Shown piece after piece: positions 30,711 through 40,293 of a stretch of 64,000 nucleotides of DNA. This DNA comes from Arcuatula senhousia (Eukaryota > Mollusca > Bivalvia > Mytilida > Mytilidae), in assembly GCA_963971305.1 (NCBI GenBank), contig OZ020306.1, forward strand, positions 70,715,022 through 70,779,021, given 5' to 3'. The notes below the pieces were generated by a model that saw nothing but the letters and a program-made list of their open reading frames with translations, ran no database searches and was not told the origin of the DNA. Position 1 is the first letter of the stretch. The number at the start of each line of letters is the position of its first letter. The translations under genes were made by a program, and so were the position numbers.

Positions 30711-32517
30711 GATTTCTGAAGATAAAAAATGTTGGAAATTATATATCTAAAATTTAATAATGTTGTGTTTGTTCCTGAAAAGAATGCATAGTATAGCATC
30801 TCAAATAAATATACGACAAACCCTGATAAAGTAATCGAATAAATTCAATTGAAGTTAATCTAACATTTAACGAGCATCATAATTCGTGTTGTATCACATC
30901 ATCATTTAGATATTCAAAATTATTAACGGATGTAAGCTTCCTGCAACACAAATGTGAATAGCAAATTGTTAATGTAATTAACTTTGGCTGACTAGCAGGT
31001 TGAATGACGTTACCTTTATTTAAAATGATCGACAGGGATTAGTTAATTGAACGCCTTCAGTCAATGTCAGTCATTTTATATCCAGGCAAAGTTCTTTTTA
31101 TAAGTAACAACAAGAACAATGGCAGTAACAAACCACATCAGTGATTTTCGATTAAGGTAAATATTTAAAATTACTGTCATGATTTGTCACAAATAACAAA
31201 ATTGACTGATATAAACTGACATCATCTGCTGCAGTTAAGGACAATAAAAAACAGTTAAAATACAGAATTGATAATTACTGAAGATATCAGCATTTTACAG
31301 ACAATTTGTGGTTAATTATAGTTCATTTTAGTCGTATTTAATCGAAATTTAACTGTACATGGTAATGTCAGTCATTATTTTGGTTAATAGTGAAACTGAT
31401 TCGACCATCACTAGTGCAACCGGCATAAAAAAGGTTTGGGCTAATATTGAATAGCTTTAATGATCATGACATACATTAGCATTATTGTCTGTGTCACAAG
31501 GTTCATTTTCTAGGTTTTTATTTTTTATTTCAAAGTCTGTTGATTTATTTCTACCCCGTATTTTTTCTTATGACAAATGATAAATGAACTACAACTTTTG
31601 TCCAATAAGTTACCCCTATTACCTTCCTTTGCAATGCATCACTAATTTTAAAATCTCACCGAGGAAATCCTATGTTAAAATTCACCATATTTGTTAACAA
31701 GCTGGTTCCTTTTGTAAGAGTAAACCTGCTTTAGTTAAGGAACAAATAGGGAACAAGTTAAGATCATGACTTCTAGCACAAAAGTAAACAAATATGGCGG
31801 ATTTAAAGATAGGATTTCTTCGTAGAGTTCTCAAAATGCAGGATGACAATGACAAGGGTCAATAATGTCCATATATATTTTTTACGTGTTGATTGACACC
31901 ATGCATGACTATTGTAAAACAACCTAAATATTTTAAATTTCTTTTATCACCAATGAGCAGGCTTTCCATAGATGGGTGCTAGTTACCCAAATCTGGCTAG
32001 GGTTGAAAATTTAGAAAATTTAACAAAACCTGTTGCTATGGTTACCTAATATTATATAATACATTATTATTTGAAAAAAATGTGGTATTTGGCACTTCCC
32101 CAAAATTTTAATACATAATTTAGTGTTCCTAGCTTTATATGTAAACAACATTGCAGATACAAAGGGAAACTAGGATGATGTAATTTTAGGTAATGTTTAA
32201 TGCTTTAAAACAATAAACTTTTTATGGCCCTAAAGATAGCGCAAAATCAAAACGGCGATGACCGAGGTTGAGGCTATTTTTCTCAAAATTAAACATCTGC
32301 TCTACAGGAAACTGAAATAAAATGTCAACATATTTGGTAAGAACAGTGTTAAAATTTCATGCACAAAAAGTCTGTTGACACTGTTTTTTCAGGTTTTTTG
32401 AAGCAAATTATTGCTGTTTCCGTGGCAACAGTGTAATGCATTTTTATTAATACATAATGACCACCTTTTTCTCAAAGTTTGTTTATTTATGAACCACTCG
32501 ATGTATACACGTAGCTA
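30711..32517. other. Upstream region of the epimerase gene
   Basis: Contains the expected 5' UTR acceptor at 30,716-30,717 (minus strand). The promoter was not identified. The rest is AT-rich without recognisable features. Confidence 0.45.
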
Positions 32518-32985
32518 CAGATGGGTCCAGTCCTAACCTGTATGGCAAGTGGACCAAAAAACCTGTCCAAAAAGTCAGTTCTTGGTTCACTCTGGACAGC
32601 ATTCTTGTCAGCCTTAGAGTACCGTGGACAGGTCTGAAGTTCTCTTTAATAGCAAACTTTGTCCTTGGCCTGCTTTCTTTTCCTATCCCAGGACAGCTTT
32701 AAGCTGACCAGACCACAGGTCTGGTCTGGTATTAGCTGACGAGACCTCTGGCCAGGACAGCTCTTAGCTGACAAGACCTTTGGGCAGGACAGCTATTAGC
32801 TGACCAGACATCTGGTCAGGACAGCTCTTAGCTGACCAGACTTCTGGTCAGGTCAGCTCCTGTCCAGTCAAGATAGTGAACCTGACCAGACAAAGCAACA
32901 GAGCAAGGTTCACTTTCCGGACAGCTCAAGCTGACCTGACCTGCTTTTTGTCCACTTTTGTACAGGTTAGGACTGGACCCATCTG
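32518..32985. mobile_element. MITE-like element, TIR family A, copy 2
   Basis: Inverted ends CAGATGGGTCCAGTCCTAAC and its complement at the right, extending through 'CTGTATGG'/'CTGTACAAAAGTGGACAAAA'. Flanked by TA. The interior has about five copies of a 35-40 bp self-complementary unit built from AGCTGACCAGAC, TCTGGTCAGGACAGCT and similar. No coding capacity. The ends resemble those of the 1,975-2,489 element. Confidence 0.75.
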
Positions 32986-34069
32986 TATGCCAGAAAAAAC
33001 AGTCGAATCGCTACAGATATTTAAGTAAAGGGGGTCCTGCCCCATAAGAAAAAGCAGGGCTATCTGCGGAGCGCTGGTTGGGCCGAAGAGAAAATATCTA
33101 GACATAAGCAAACCTTCTAATGCTAAATTTTCCTATAGAGAACATATTTGTACAAATTTGAAAACTTTTTGAATAGACATCGGATAAACCATACAGCCAT
33201 GAGAATGATTTGCTGTTGTCAAGGTGGTTTAGTCTGACAAACTGTTCTTCCTTAGAAACTTACTTCGTCCTGAGTGGGAATGGACCGAGAGAAACTTTCG
33301 GTAAAGATCTTCGTCATACTTTTAAAGAAAAAGTGATTGTAGGAGTATTTTCACTTACACTTACACTTACACTTTTTTTCAAAAGTAAAAGAAAACTGTA
33401 CGTCTGAAGCGACTTTTAGATGTGTCGGACAGAAAAAAATCTCTTTCAGTAATTACTAGTTGTGTCTAACACAAAAATTGTTTTGATTTATAAGTTAATC
33501 TTAATATTGTAAATAAAGGTAATTAAAAAATAACCAAACTGGAAGGATCAATCTTAAAGTTCAAGAGAAAAACACCGACGTCAGTTATGTTTCTACCGTT
33601 TTATTAATCAGTATTTTTTGTTAATTTAATTTAGATTATTACCATCAAAACGTTTAGATTTTAAGGAGGATTGCTGGTCGAGTTTTGAGATTGTTGTCAA
33701 ATGATCGGAATCCTCTCGATTTTACCATAAACATAATAATAACAAGTTATGATCTTCTGATGTAATTTGCTTAAAGTTAATCTATTTTACAAATAAAAAT
33801 ATTATCAATGAGATTTTATCAGAAAAAATTTACAATGTCCAGCAATATTCAACGTTAACTTATTATTGCAAGTTGTAGATGAATGACACTTCAAATTATT
33901 TACAATTTGTTATGGGACACCAACATCTCATCTCCCCTTACGTACATGTATTTTTATTTTAAAAAATACAAAGAAATGCCCTTGCCCTCTATTTATTAAT
34001 ATTTAACACCACTCAATATCAGAAACATCATTTACACTCATCATCACACCTCTAAGTCCTACTCATGTA
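32986..34069. other. Non-coding, nothing major recognised
   Basis: A short (ACTTAC)n microsatellite near 33,353-33,375 is the only clear feature. Open frames are small and unsupported. Confidence 0.5.
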
Positions 34070-34345
34070 AGAAGCAGAGGTACCAATGTGGTATCTGAAT
34101 ATCAAAAGTCCGAAAGGGCAGAGACAAAACCAGTAAACACCAACAAGAACGGGACAAAAACAGACAACATGTAAAACATGAAACACAAAATAACTGAATA
34201 TCAATCAACAACGCGAACTCCAGTCGAAACAAGAGTGAACTCAGGTGCTCCGGAAGAGTAAGCAGTTCCTGCTTTCTATAGCACACCCGTCGCGTTGCCA
34301 ATAGTCCATTCAGCGTGTAAAATCCGGTAAAGGAAGACAAAACAA
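34070..34345 (-). repeat. Penelope-like 3' tail (reference copy)
   Basis: Non-coding tail following the RT stop. Its relatives at 398-530, 1,288-1,450, 29,166-29,350, 55,888-56,280 and 59,075-59,140 show that the 3' end is the part most often inserted, as expected for target-primed reverse transcription with 5' truncation. Confidence 0.75.
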
Positions 34346-34349
34346 CACC

Positions 34350-36428
34350 CTATAACAAACCAACATCTGCACTCATCTGAGAGATCGAAATCCCATATTT
34401 GTCTATAAGTGTATGATGTCTTCCGTAAAATTTCTTGAGTGAAGACAGCAACCGAGGAGCAACATAACCCTGTGTGAGCAATTTTTGCGTCAGACGTGTC
34501 GCTCTGCTAAGGAAATCGATGAAAGTCCCGCACGCTCTGGAGTAACGAATCAATTGAGATACGTAAACTCCATAAGCTGGAGCGGACGGAATGTTGCTAC
34601 ACAAGAAGGGAAAGTTGACGATTAAAAAGTTGAAGTCATCACGTTTGTCATAGAGCCTTGTTGAAAGTCTTCCTTGTGGGTCAATTTCTAGATGTAGATC
34701 TAAATATGAAGCAGACTTCCTAGAATCCGTTGTGTCCTTTATCTCAAGCTCCTGGGGATATATGAGATGGAGAAAGTCACAAAATCGAGAATTGTTTAGT
34801 GAAAGGACATCATCAATATAACGGAACGTGAGGTTGAAAGAAAGAGCTAGTCTACGGTCTTTTTTGTCTAGAAGAGATTGTAAAAAGTCTGCTTCATATG
34901 AATGAAGAAACAAATCAGCAAGCAAAGGTGCACAATTAGCGCCCGTTGGAATCCCTATTGTTTGCTGAAAAACACGTCCACCAAACTGAACAAATATGTT
35001 GTCAATAAGAAAGTTGAGCATGTCGATTATTTGGTCTTCTGTAAATTTGTTCTTTTTCTTAGACTCATTGATGACAAAGTAAGTCTTGGTATAATCGACT
35101 ACAAGAAATTTGTACCTGCGTTTTCCATTCTTTTTGAAAAAGCTGCGTTTAATCAGCTGTGCCAATCGCGATTTCAGTTGTTCATGTGGAATAGAAGTGT
35201 AAAGTGTGGAGAAATCGAATGTTTTGATGCTGTTACAAGATGAAACTGATTTAGAGTTAAGAATCTCCATCAGTTCTTTCGAATTCTTCAGGATCCACAT
35301 TTGATTGACACCATTTCTAGAATAACAACAATCGTAATATTTCTGGAGGCCGGATTTTATTGCCGTAAGTATTGAAGTTAACAGAACTGAAAGAGGCTTA
35401 GTTGTACATTTGGATGACCCTGCAATGAAGCGCTGTTTGTATGGATTTTTATGTAATTTAGGAATCCAATACAGGGATGGAATGTCATCATTACTGCCAC
35501 CAACAGAAAGGCCGAAGGAGGAAATGACAGATTGGTGATTGTCAATGATTTCCTCCTTAGACAGTGTTGTAGCCGTGTATGTGGTACTATTGCTGGTACA
35601 ACCAACCCCGAATTCAGCTGTCAAACAGTCAATATAGTGTTTCTTGCACACAAAAATGATGTTATTTGGTGCTTTGTCTGCAGGTACAACAACATATTTG
35701 TCATGTAAGGTGGACAGTGTTTTGGCAACATCAGCGTTGCTGAAAATGGATGTTGCCTTAGTGCTCATTGAGCCTTTCAAAGAATTGATTCTTTTCAAAA
35801 CCAATGACCTCACAGCTTTTACCCATTCTGACAAAACGTCACATTCTTTCTCCTGTTCTTTTTTGGCCCATTTTCTGGCATAGTCCTCAACTGAATCCAT
35901 AATTGTTTTGAAATTATAGCTCCAGTTGATTCGTCTTGGCTCACGATATTTAGGTCCTTTAGCCAAAACATCGCGAAGTAAGTCATTTTCCACGATGTTG
36001 AGGTCACAAGTGATAACGTGGCCAGAGGGACCATATTTGAATGGGGACTTTTCACAGGTACAGTCTGGAGGTTTTGCTTTGAGGTCATTGATTTGGAAAT
36101 CCCGCAACACTTGTTTATAGTTGAAAACCTTAGGTGCAATGGTGGAAGTGTAGGAATAAGAGATAATTGGAATGCTTTTATCTTTGAAGTAAGGAGGAAT
36201 ATGTTCCGTTACAGATTTGTGGTGTAAAATATTTCCTAAATTAATAGCATCTAACCCCTTGTTTAAAAATGGAAGTGAAAGAAAGGAACGATTGTCTTTA
36301 CTGTTTTCATGTGGAACTCCAACAGGTTTGAATAAGCGGTTGTAACCGATATCAAGAACGATAGCAGTGAGTCTATAAATGTTAGACTTAGGGTCAGTGA
36401 CCGGATTTTCTAGACATTCCTTGTACAA
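34350..36428 (-). CDS. Penelope-like reverse transcriptase (692 aa)
   Basis: Begins in open sequence without an ATG (the first codon is TTG within 'TLYKECLENPVT'). Key blocks: 'KYVVVPADKAPNNIIFV' (about 244-260), 'IPSLYWIPKLHKNPYKQRFI' (about 316-335), 'FDFSTLYTSIPH' (404-415), 'GIPTGANCAPLLADLFLHSY' (493-512) and the catalytic YIDD at 537-540. A Cys/His region at about 123-143 ('CTCEKSPF...GHVITCDL') is common in these elements. The C-terminal part after 'YLDLHL' is the Penelope thumb region. It is in the same frame as the endonuclease ORF upstream apart from a stop and a 40-bp duplication. Confidence 0.85.
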   Translation of the reverse strand: MYKECLENPVTDPKSNIYRLTAIVLDIGYNRLFKPVGVPHENSKDNRSFLSLPFLNKGLDAINLGNILHHKSVTEHIPPYFKDKSIPIISYSYTSTIAPKVFNYKQVLRDFQINDLKAKPPDCTCEKSPFKYGPSGHVITCDLNIVENDLLRDVLAKGPKYREPRRINWSYNFKTIMDSVEDYARKWAKKEQEKECDVLSEWVKAVRSLVLKRINSLKGSMSTKATSIFSNADVAKTLSTLHDKYVVVPADKAPNNIIFVCKKHYIDCLTAEFGVGCTSNSTTYTATTLSKEEIIDNHQSVISSFGLSVGGSNDDIPSLYWIPKLHKNPYKQRFIAGSSKCTTKPLSVLLTSILTAIKSGLQKYYDCCYSRNGVNQMWILKNSKELMEILNSKSVSSCNSIKTFDFSTLYTSIPHEQLKSRLAQLIKRSFFKKNGKRRYKFLVVDYTKTYFVINESKKKNKFTEDQIIDMLNFLIDNIFVQFGGRVFQQTIGIPTGANCAPLLADLFLHSYEADFLQSLLDKKDRRLALSFNLTFRYIDDVLSLNNSRFCDFLHLIYPQELEIKDTTDSRKSASYLDLHLEIDPQGRLSTRLYDKRDDFNFLIVNFPFLCSNIPSAPAYGVYVSQLIRYSRACGTFIDFLSRATRLTQKLLTQGYVAPRLLSSLKKFYGRHHTLIDKYGISISQMSADVGLL

Positions 36429-36476
36429 AGTATTGAGTGACCGGATTTTCTAGACATTCCTTGTACAAAGTATTGA
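36397..36476. repeat. 40-bp tandem duplication breaking the Penelope ORF
   Basis: Two perfect, adjacent copies (36,397-36,436 and 36,437-36,476), each starting GTGACCGGATTTTC. Forty is not a multiple of three, so the second copy shifts the frame between endonuclease and RT. Confidence 0.9.
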
Positions 36477-36534
36477 GTTTAGAAAAGGGAATAGAAAACA
36501 GTTTAGTTCGAATGTGATGAATCCCTAGAGGTTT

Positions 36535-37254
36535 TTAGACAAACGGAAGCAATCCACTGATTGATACCTCGCAAAGCTTTGGTGCGTTGTATTTTCGATG
36601 TCCATGACTGCGTTTCCGTCTCTCCGTTTTTTCAAAGAGATTCATCACATTAACGTCACTGCATCTAGGGCTAGATAAATTTCCTACACTTCCAATGTTG
36701 TCGTTGCAGCCATAAGATAGTGCGGTTCCCAGTCGTCGAATCCAGAATTCTTCTCTCTCTTTACGGAAAGGTGTACTTAAAGTGGGATTATTTGTAGGAT
36801 GGTATATTTTTTCCAAAATTCGGACTTTTAAAGACAAAATGGAATGATCAGGTTGGTTAAAATGCTGGTAAACGAAAGGAAAGCTGTCGTTGTTGATTCC
36901 GGATCTGTGGCCACACATACGAGCATTGAGTCTTCCTTTCGTCTCACCAACATAGATCAGTCCACAAAGGGTAGATTCTAGTCCGTAAATAAGATTCGCA
37001 GATGTACAATTTAAATCATCCCAACTGTAGATGTTATATGACCGATTCGTTAAGTTACTCTGAATTTCTGTGTCAGTAATCAAGATCTTACAAGTTTTAC
37101 AATTCTTTATTCCGCATTTACTGACAGAGCAATGAGATTGCACATTTTCAAAATCCAAAACGTCTTCCAAAAGTACAGAGCACGGTCGAATAGAATCAAA
37201 GTTTTTATATTGGAATTCTTGATTCGCAGACTGGGTATATGATGTCTTTGACAA
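36535..37254 (-). CDS. Penelope-like GIY-YIG endonuclease ORF (239 aa)
   Basis: A Cys knuckle at about residues 42-55 (C-x4-C-x4-C-x2-C) precedes the GIY-YIG domain: 'ANLIYGLEST' and 'LIYVGETKGRLNARMCGH' (about 86-117), and the metal-binding Glu in 'EREEFWIRRLGT'. It cuts DNA to prime reverse transcription. The reading frame stays open upstream to about 37,360, so the true start has been lost. The ORF closes with TAA at 36,535, after which the same frame continues into the RT leader. Confidence 0.8.
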   Translation of the reverse strand: MSKTSYTQSANQEFQYKNFDSIRPCSVLLEDVLDFENVQSHCSVSKCGIKNCKTCKILITDTEIQSNLTNRSYNIYSWDDLNCTSANLIYGLESTLCGLIYVGETKGRLNARMCGHRSGINNDSFPFVYQHFNQPDHSILSLKVRILEKIYHPTNNPTLSTPFRKEREEFWIRRLGTALSYGCNDNIGSVGNLSSPRCSDVNVMNLFEKTERRKRSHGHRKYNAPKLCEVSISGLLPFV

Positions 37255-37358
37255 AATTGGTGTATTTTGGACACCTGTACTACGAAACGACGCCGTGTCC
37301 GTAGTGTCGTTAAGTTCAGGCCTTTTTATACTGGGCGACGCCTGAGCCTGTATCCTTT

Positions 37359-39500
37359 TTAGCTCACCTGGACCGAAGGTCCATGTGAGCTATTGCCATC
37401 ACTTGGCGTCCGTCGTCGTCGTCGTCGTTGTCTGTCGTCGTCTGTCGTCGTCTGTCGTCGTCGTCGTCGTCTGTTAACAATTATTCAAAAATCTTCTCCT
37501 CTGAAACTACTGAACAGATTTCAATGAAACTTAGTATGATTGATCCTTAGGGTGTCCTGCACTAAACTTGTGTTTGGATTTTTGATTCATCAAAAAACAT
37601 GGCCGCCCTGGCTAAAAATAGACCAGGGCGGGTCAGACTACTATTTTGGCTTATCATTCAAAAAGTATAAGAGATAGATGAAATCTGATGCCACCCTACT
37701 GCTTCAGGATCAAAAGTTCTATAAATGTCTCAATTTGGTCGAAGTTGTCAGATGACCCTTTATAGGGGTTACGGCCCCTTAAAGGTGAAAAATTGCATTT
37801 TTTTCATGTTTTTGCCCTCTAGTATGAAAACTATTGCAGATAGAGAAAAGCTGTTGCTTGCTATAATGTTCAGCTCATTAAGCTCTACAAAAGTCTTCAT
37901 AGGGTCGAAGTTGTCAGATGACCCCTTATAGGGGTTACAGCCCCTTAAAGGCGAAAAATAGTGTTTTTGGCCTATAGAATGAAAACTATTGCAGATAGAG
38001 AAAAGCTGTTGCTTGCTTGAATGTTCAGCTCATTAAGCTCTACAAAAGTCTTCATAGGGTCGAAGTTGTCAGATGACTCCTTATAGGGGTTACAGCCCCT
38101 TAAAGGCGAAAAATAGTGTTTTTGGCCTATAGAATGAAAACTATTGGAGATAGAGAAAAGTTGTTGCTTGGTTAAATGTTCAGCTCATTAAGCTCTACTA
38201 AAGTTTTCAAGGGTCGAAGTTGTCAGATGACCCCTTATAGGGGTTACAGCCCCTTAAAGGCGAAAAATATTGTTTTTGGCCTATAGAATGAAAACTATTA
38301 CAGATAGAGAAAAGCTGTTGCTTGCTATAATGTGGAGCTCATTTAGCTCTACAAAAGTCTTCATGGGGCTGAAGTTTTCAGATGACCTCTTATAGGGGTT
38401 ACAGCCCCTAAAATAACGTTTTTTCATGTTTTTGGCATATGGAAGGAAAACTATAGCAGGTAGAGAGAAGCTGTTGCTTGCTTAAATGTTCAGCTCATTT
38501 AGCTCTACAAAAGTCTCCATAGGGTTGAAGTTGTCAGATGACCATTTATAGGGGCTATGGCCCCTAAAATAACTTTTTTTTATGTTTTTGGCCTATGGAA
38601 GGAAAACTATAGCAGGTAGAGAGAAGCTATTGCTTTCTTAAATGTTCAGCTCATTTAGGTCTTCAAAAGTCTCCACAGGGTCAAAGTTGTCAGATGACTC
38701 TTTATAGGGGTTACGACCCCTAAAATAACATTTTCTGATTTTTTTACGCCTATGGAAGGAAAACTATAGCAGGTAGAGAGAAGCTGTTGCTTGCTTTAAT
38801 GTTCAGCTCATCTAGCTCTACAAAAGTCTTCATAGAATGGAAGTTGTCAGATACCCCTTATAGGGGTTACAGCCCCTTAGATAATGTTTAATCACTTGGC
38901 GTCAGTGTCGTCATCGTCTTCGATGGCTGCTGTTAAAAATTTTCTAAAATCTTCTTCTCTGAAACTAAGGAACATAATTTAATGAAACTTGGTATGTTTG
39001 ATCCTGAGGGTGTCTTGCACAAAAGTTGTGTTTCGAATTTAGATTCGTCAAAAAACATGGTCGTCGTTGCTAAAAAGTGGGGTCAGACTCCTTTTTTGGG
39101 CTTGTAAATCAAAAAGTATAAGAGAAAGAGTAAATCTGATGCAACCTACTTCTTCAGTACTGCAAAAATCTCCATTGGGTCGAAGCTGTCAGATGACCTC
39201 TTACAAGGGTTTTGGTCCTTTTAAGGTCAAAATAGCTATTTAGATAGAGAAAAGCTGCTGCTTGCTTAAACTTTCAGTTCATTGAGCTCTACAATAGTCT
39301 CCAGTGGGTCAAAGATGTCAGATGACTCCTTATAGGGGTAATGACCCTTTGAGGGTAAAAAATAGCGTTTTTGCATGTTTTGAGAATGAAAACTATTTCA
39401 GATAAAGAAATGCTGTTGATTACTTAAATCTTCAACTTATTGAGCTCTACAAAAGCCTTTACAAGGGGTGATGGCCCTTTAAAGGTAAAAACCTTCAGCT
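37359..39500 (+). mobile_element. Core-repeat element like bivalve 'pearl'/HINE
   Basis: A left arm starts TTTTAGCTCACCTGGACC, followed by a (CGT)n-rich stretch (37,410-37,470). A core of eight tandem 150-160 bp units (37.74-38.88 kb) follows; each holds 'gttgtcagatgac', 'ataggggtta' and 'cagctcatt.agctctacaa'. At 38,890 the left arm starts again, with two more diverged units, so two elements appear nested or fused. Conserved arms around a ~160-bp tandem core are described for pearl elements in bivalves. Non-coding. Confidence 0.65.
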
Positions 39501-39849
39501 AATGAGTTCTACAAAGGCACTGGCTACGTTTATACGTCTGTGTAAACATAAGAAAACATAATAGGTTTACACGTGTAAAAATAACAAAAACTTAGATTTA
39601 TACGGAAAAGTAATACCGAATCACAATGATGGTGACGGATTAGTTATTGTTACACACCTTATTTTTACACACTAATATTTATGTCACATATAAAATTTTT
39701 ATGTTTTTTACGATTAAAATAATAAAATTGGAAAGAATAGATTAAAATAACTAGACTTTATGAATCAATAATCAATCAATAAACTTTATTTAAAGTCGGC
39801 AAGGCATATAACAATATAACATAAGCTTTTTAGAAAAAAAAGTTTTTAA
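39501..39849. other. Non-coding, nothing recognised
   Basis: AT-rich. 'aatcaatcaataaactttatt' near 39,765-39,790 recalls a repeat 3' end but is unassigned. Confidence 0.4.
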
Positions 39850-40290
39850 AATACAAATGACAACAAAGTTCCAGACAATACATTTTGCTACGCCTGACGC
39901 GCGTTTCGTCTATTCAAGACTCATCAGAGGCGCTCTACCAAAAATATTGAAAATGCCAAACACTGTATGAATATGAAGAGCATAGAACAGTATAACCAAA
40001 AATACCAAACTGGGGAACCAAATTATTACTAAGATATTCAACCTATGTCTGGGGTAGGAAGAACCTTAGGGTTTAGACAATTTTGAAATTTAGACGGATA
40101 ATTTAAAGCTTTGATGTATTCTCCAACTCAAAAGTGTTGGTGCCGGAGCGGGCTAACCTCGGGGAATTTAAACTCCACCAGCAGAGCTAACCTTCACGTG
40201 TGTTCGAAATACAAATGACAACAAAGTTCCAGACAATACATTTTGCTACGCCTGACGCGCGTTTCGTCTATTCAAGACTCATCAGAGGTG
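39850..40290 (-). mobile_element. Retrozyme-like unit bounded by two hammerhead ribozymes
   Basis: An 80-bp sequence holding a hammerhead motif occurs twice in direct orientation, 358 bp apart, with near-perfect identity. Self-cleavage at both sites would release a 358-nt RNA (plus positions 39,896-40,253). This is the arrangement of retrozymes, small non-coding elements amplified through circular RNAs and, in animals, linked to Penelope-like elements. No ORF is present. Confidence 0.75.
39891..39935 (-). ncRNA. Hammerhead ribozyme, type I, copy 1
   Basis: Read on the minus strand: stem I strand CGCCT, core CTGATGA, stem II GTCT-TGAAT-AGAC, core GAAA, a minimal stem III (AC-GCGC-GT), cleavage triplet GTC and the returning stem I strand AGGCG. 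All invariant hammerhead bases are present and stem I pairs perfectly. The very short stem III is typical of animal Penelope/retrozyme hammerheads, which work best as dimers. Confidence 0.85.
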
Positions 40291-40293
40291 CAT
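40249..40293 (-). ncRNA. Hammerhead ribozyme, type I, copy 2
   Basis: Same core, stem II and stem III as copy 1. The stem I strand is CACCT instead of CGCCT, giving one A-C mismatch with AGGCG. The lower stem I stability may reduce cleavage at this copy. Confidence 0.8.

Larger units (their letters stand above)
34070..37358 (-). mobile_element. Penelope-like element with upstream GIY-YIG endonuclease
   Basis: On the minus strand: GIY-YIG ORF, RT ORF, then a 3' tail of about 270 bp that recurs at several places in the window. The endonuclease precedes the RT, the reverse of canonical Penelope. A clade of Penelope-like elements with permuted, N-terminal endonuclease is known in invertebrates and protists. 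The 5' end stops where the core-repeat element at 37.36 kb begins. Confidence 0.85.

Noticed and set aside
37287..37312. Hammerhead-like 'ctacgaaacgacgcc' near the Penelope 5' end
   Set aside because: GAAAC is present but there is no CTGATGA partner at a usable distance on either strand.
37740..38890. Regular repeats with spacers, reminiscent of a CRISPR array
   Set aside because: Units are 150-160 bp, similar along their whole length and diverged; this is a eukaryotic tandem core, not short repeats with unique spacers.
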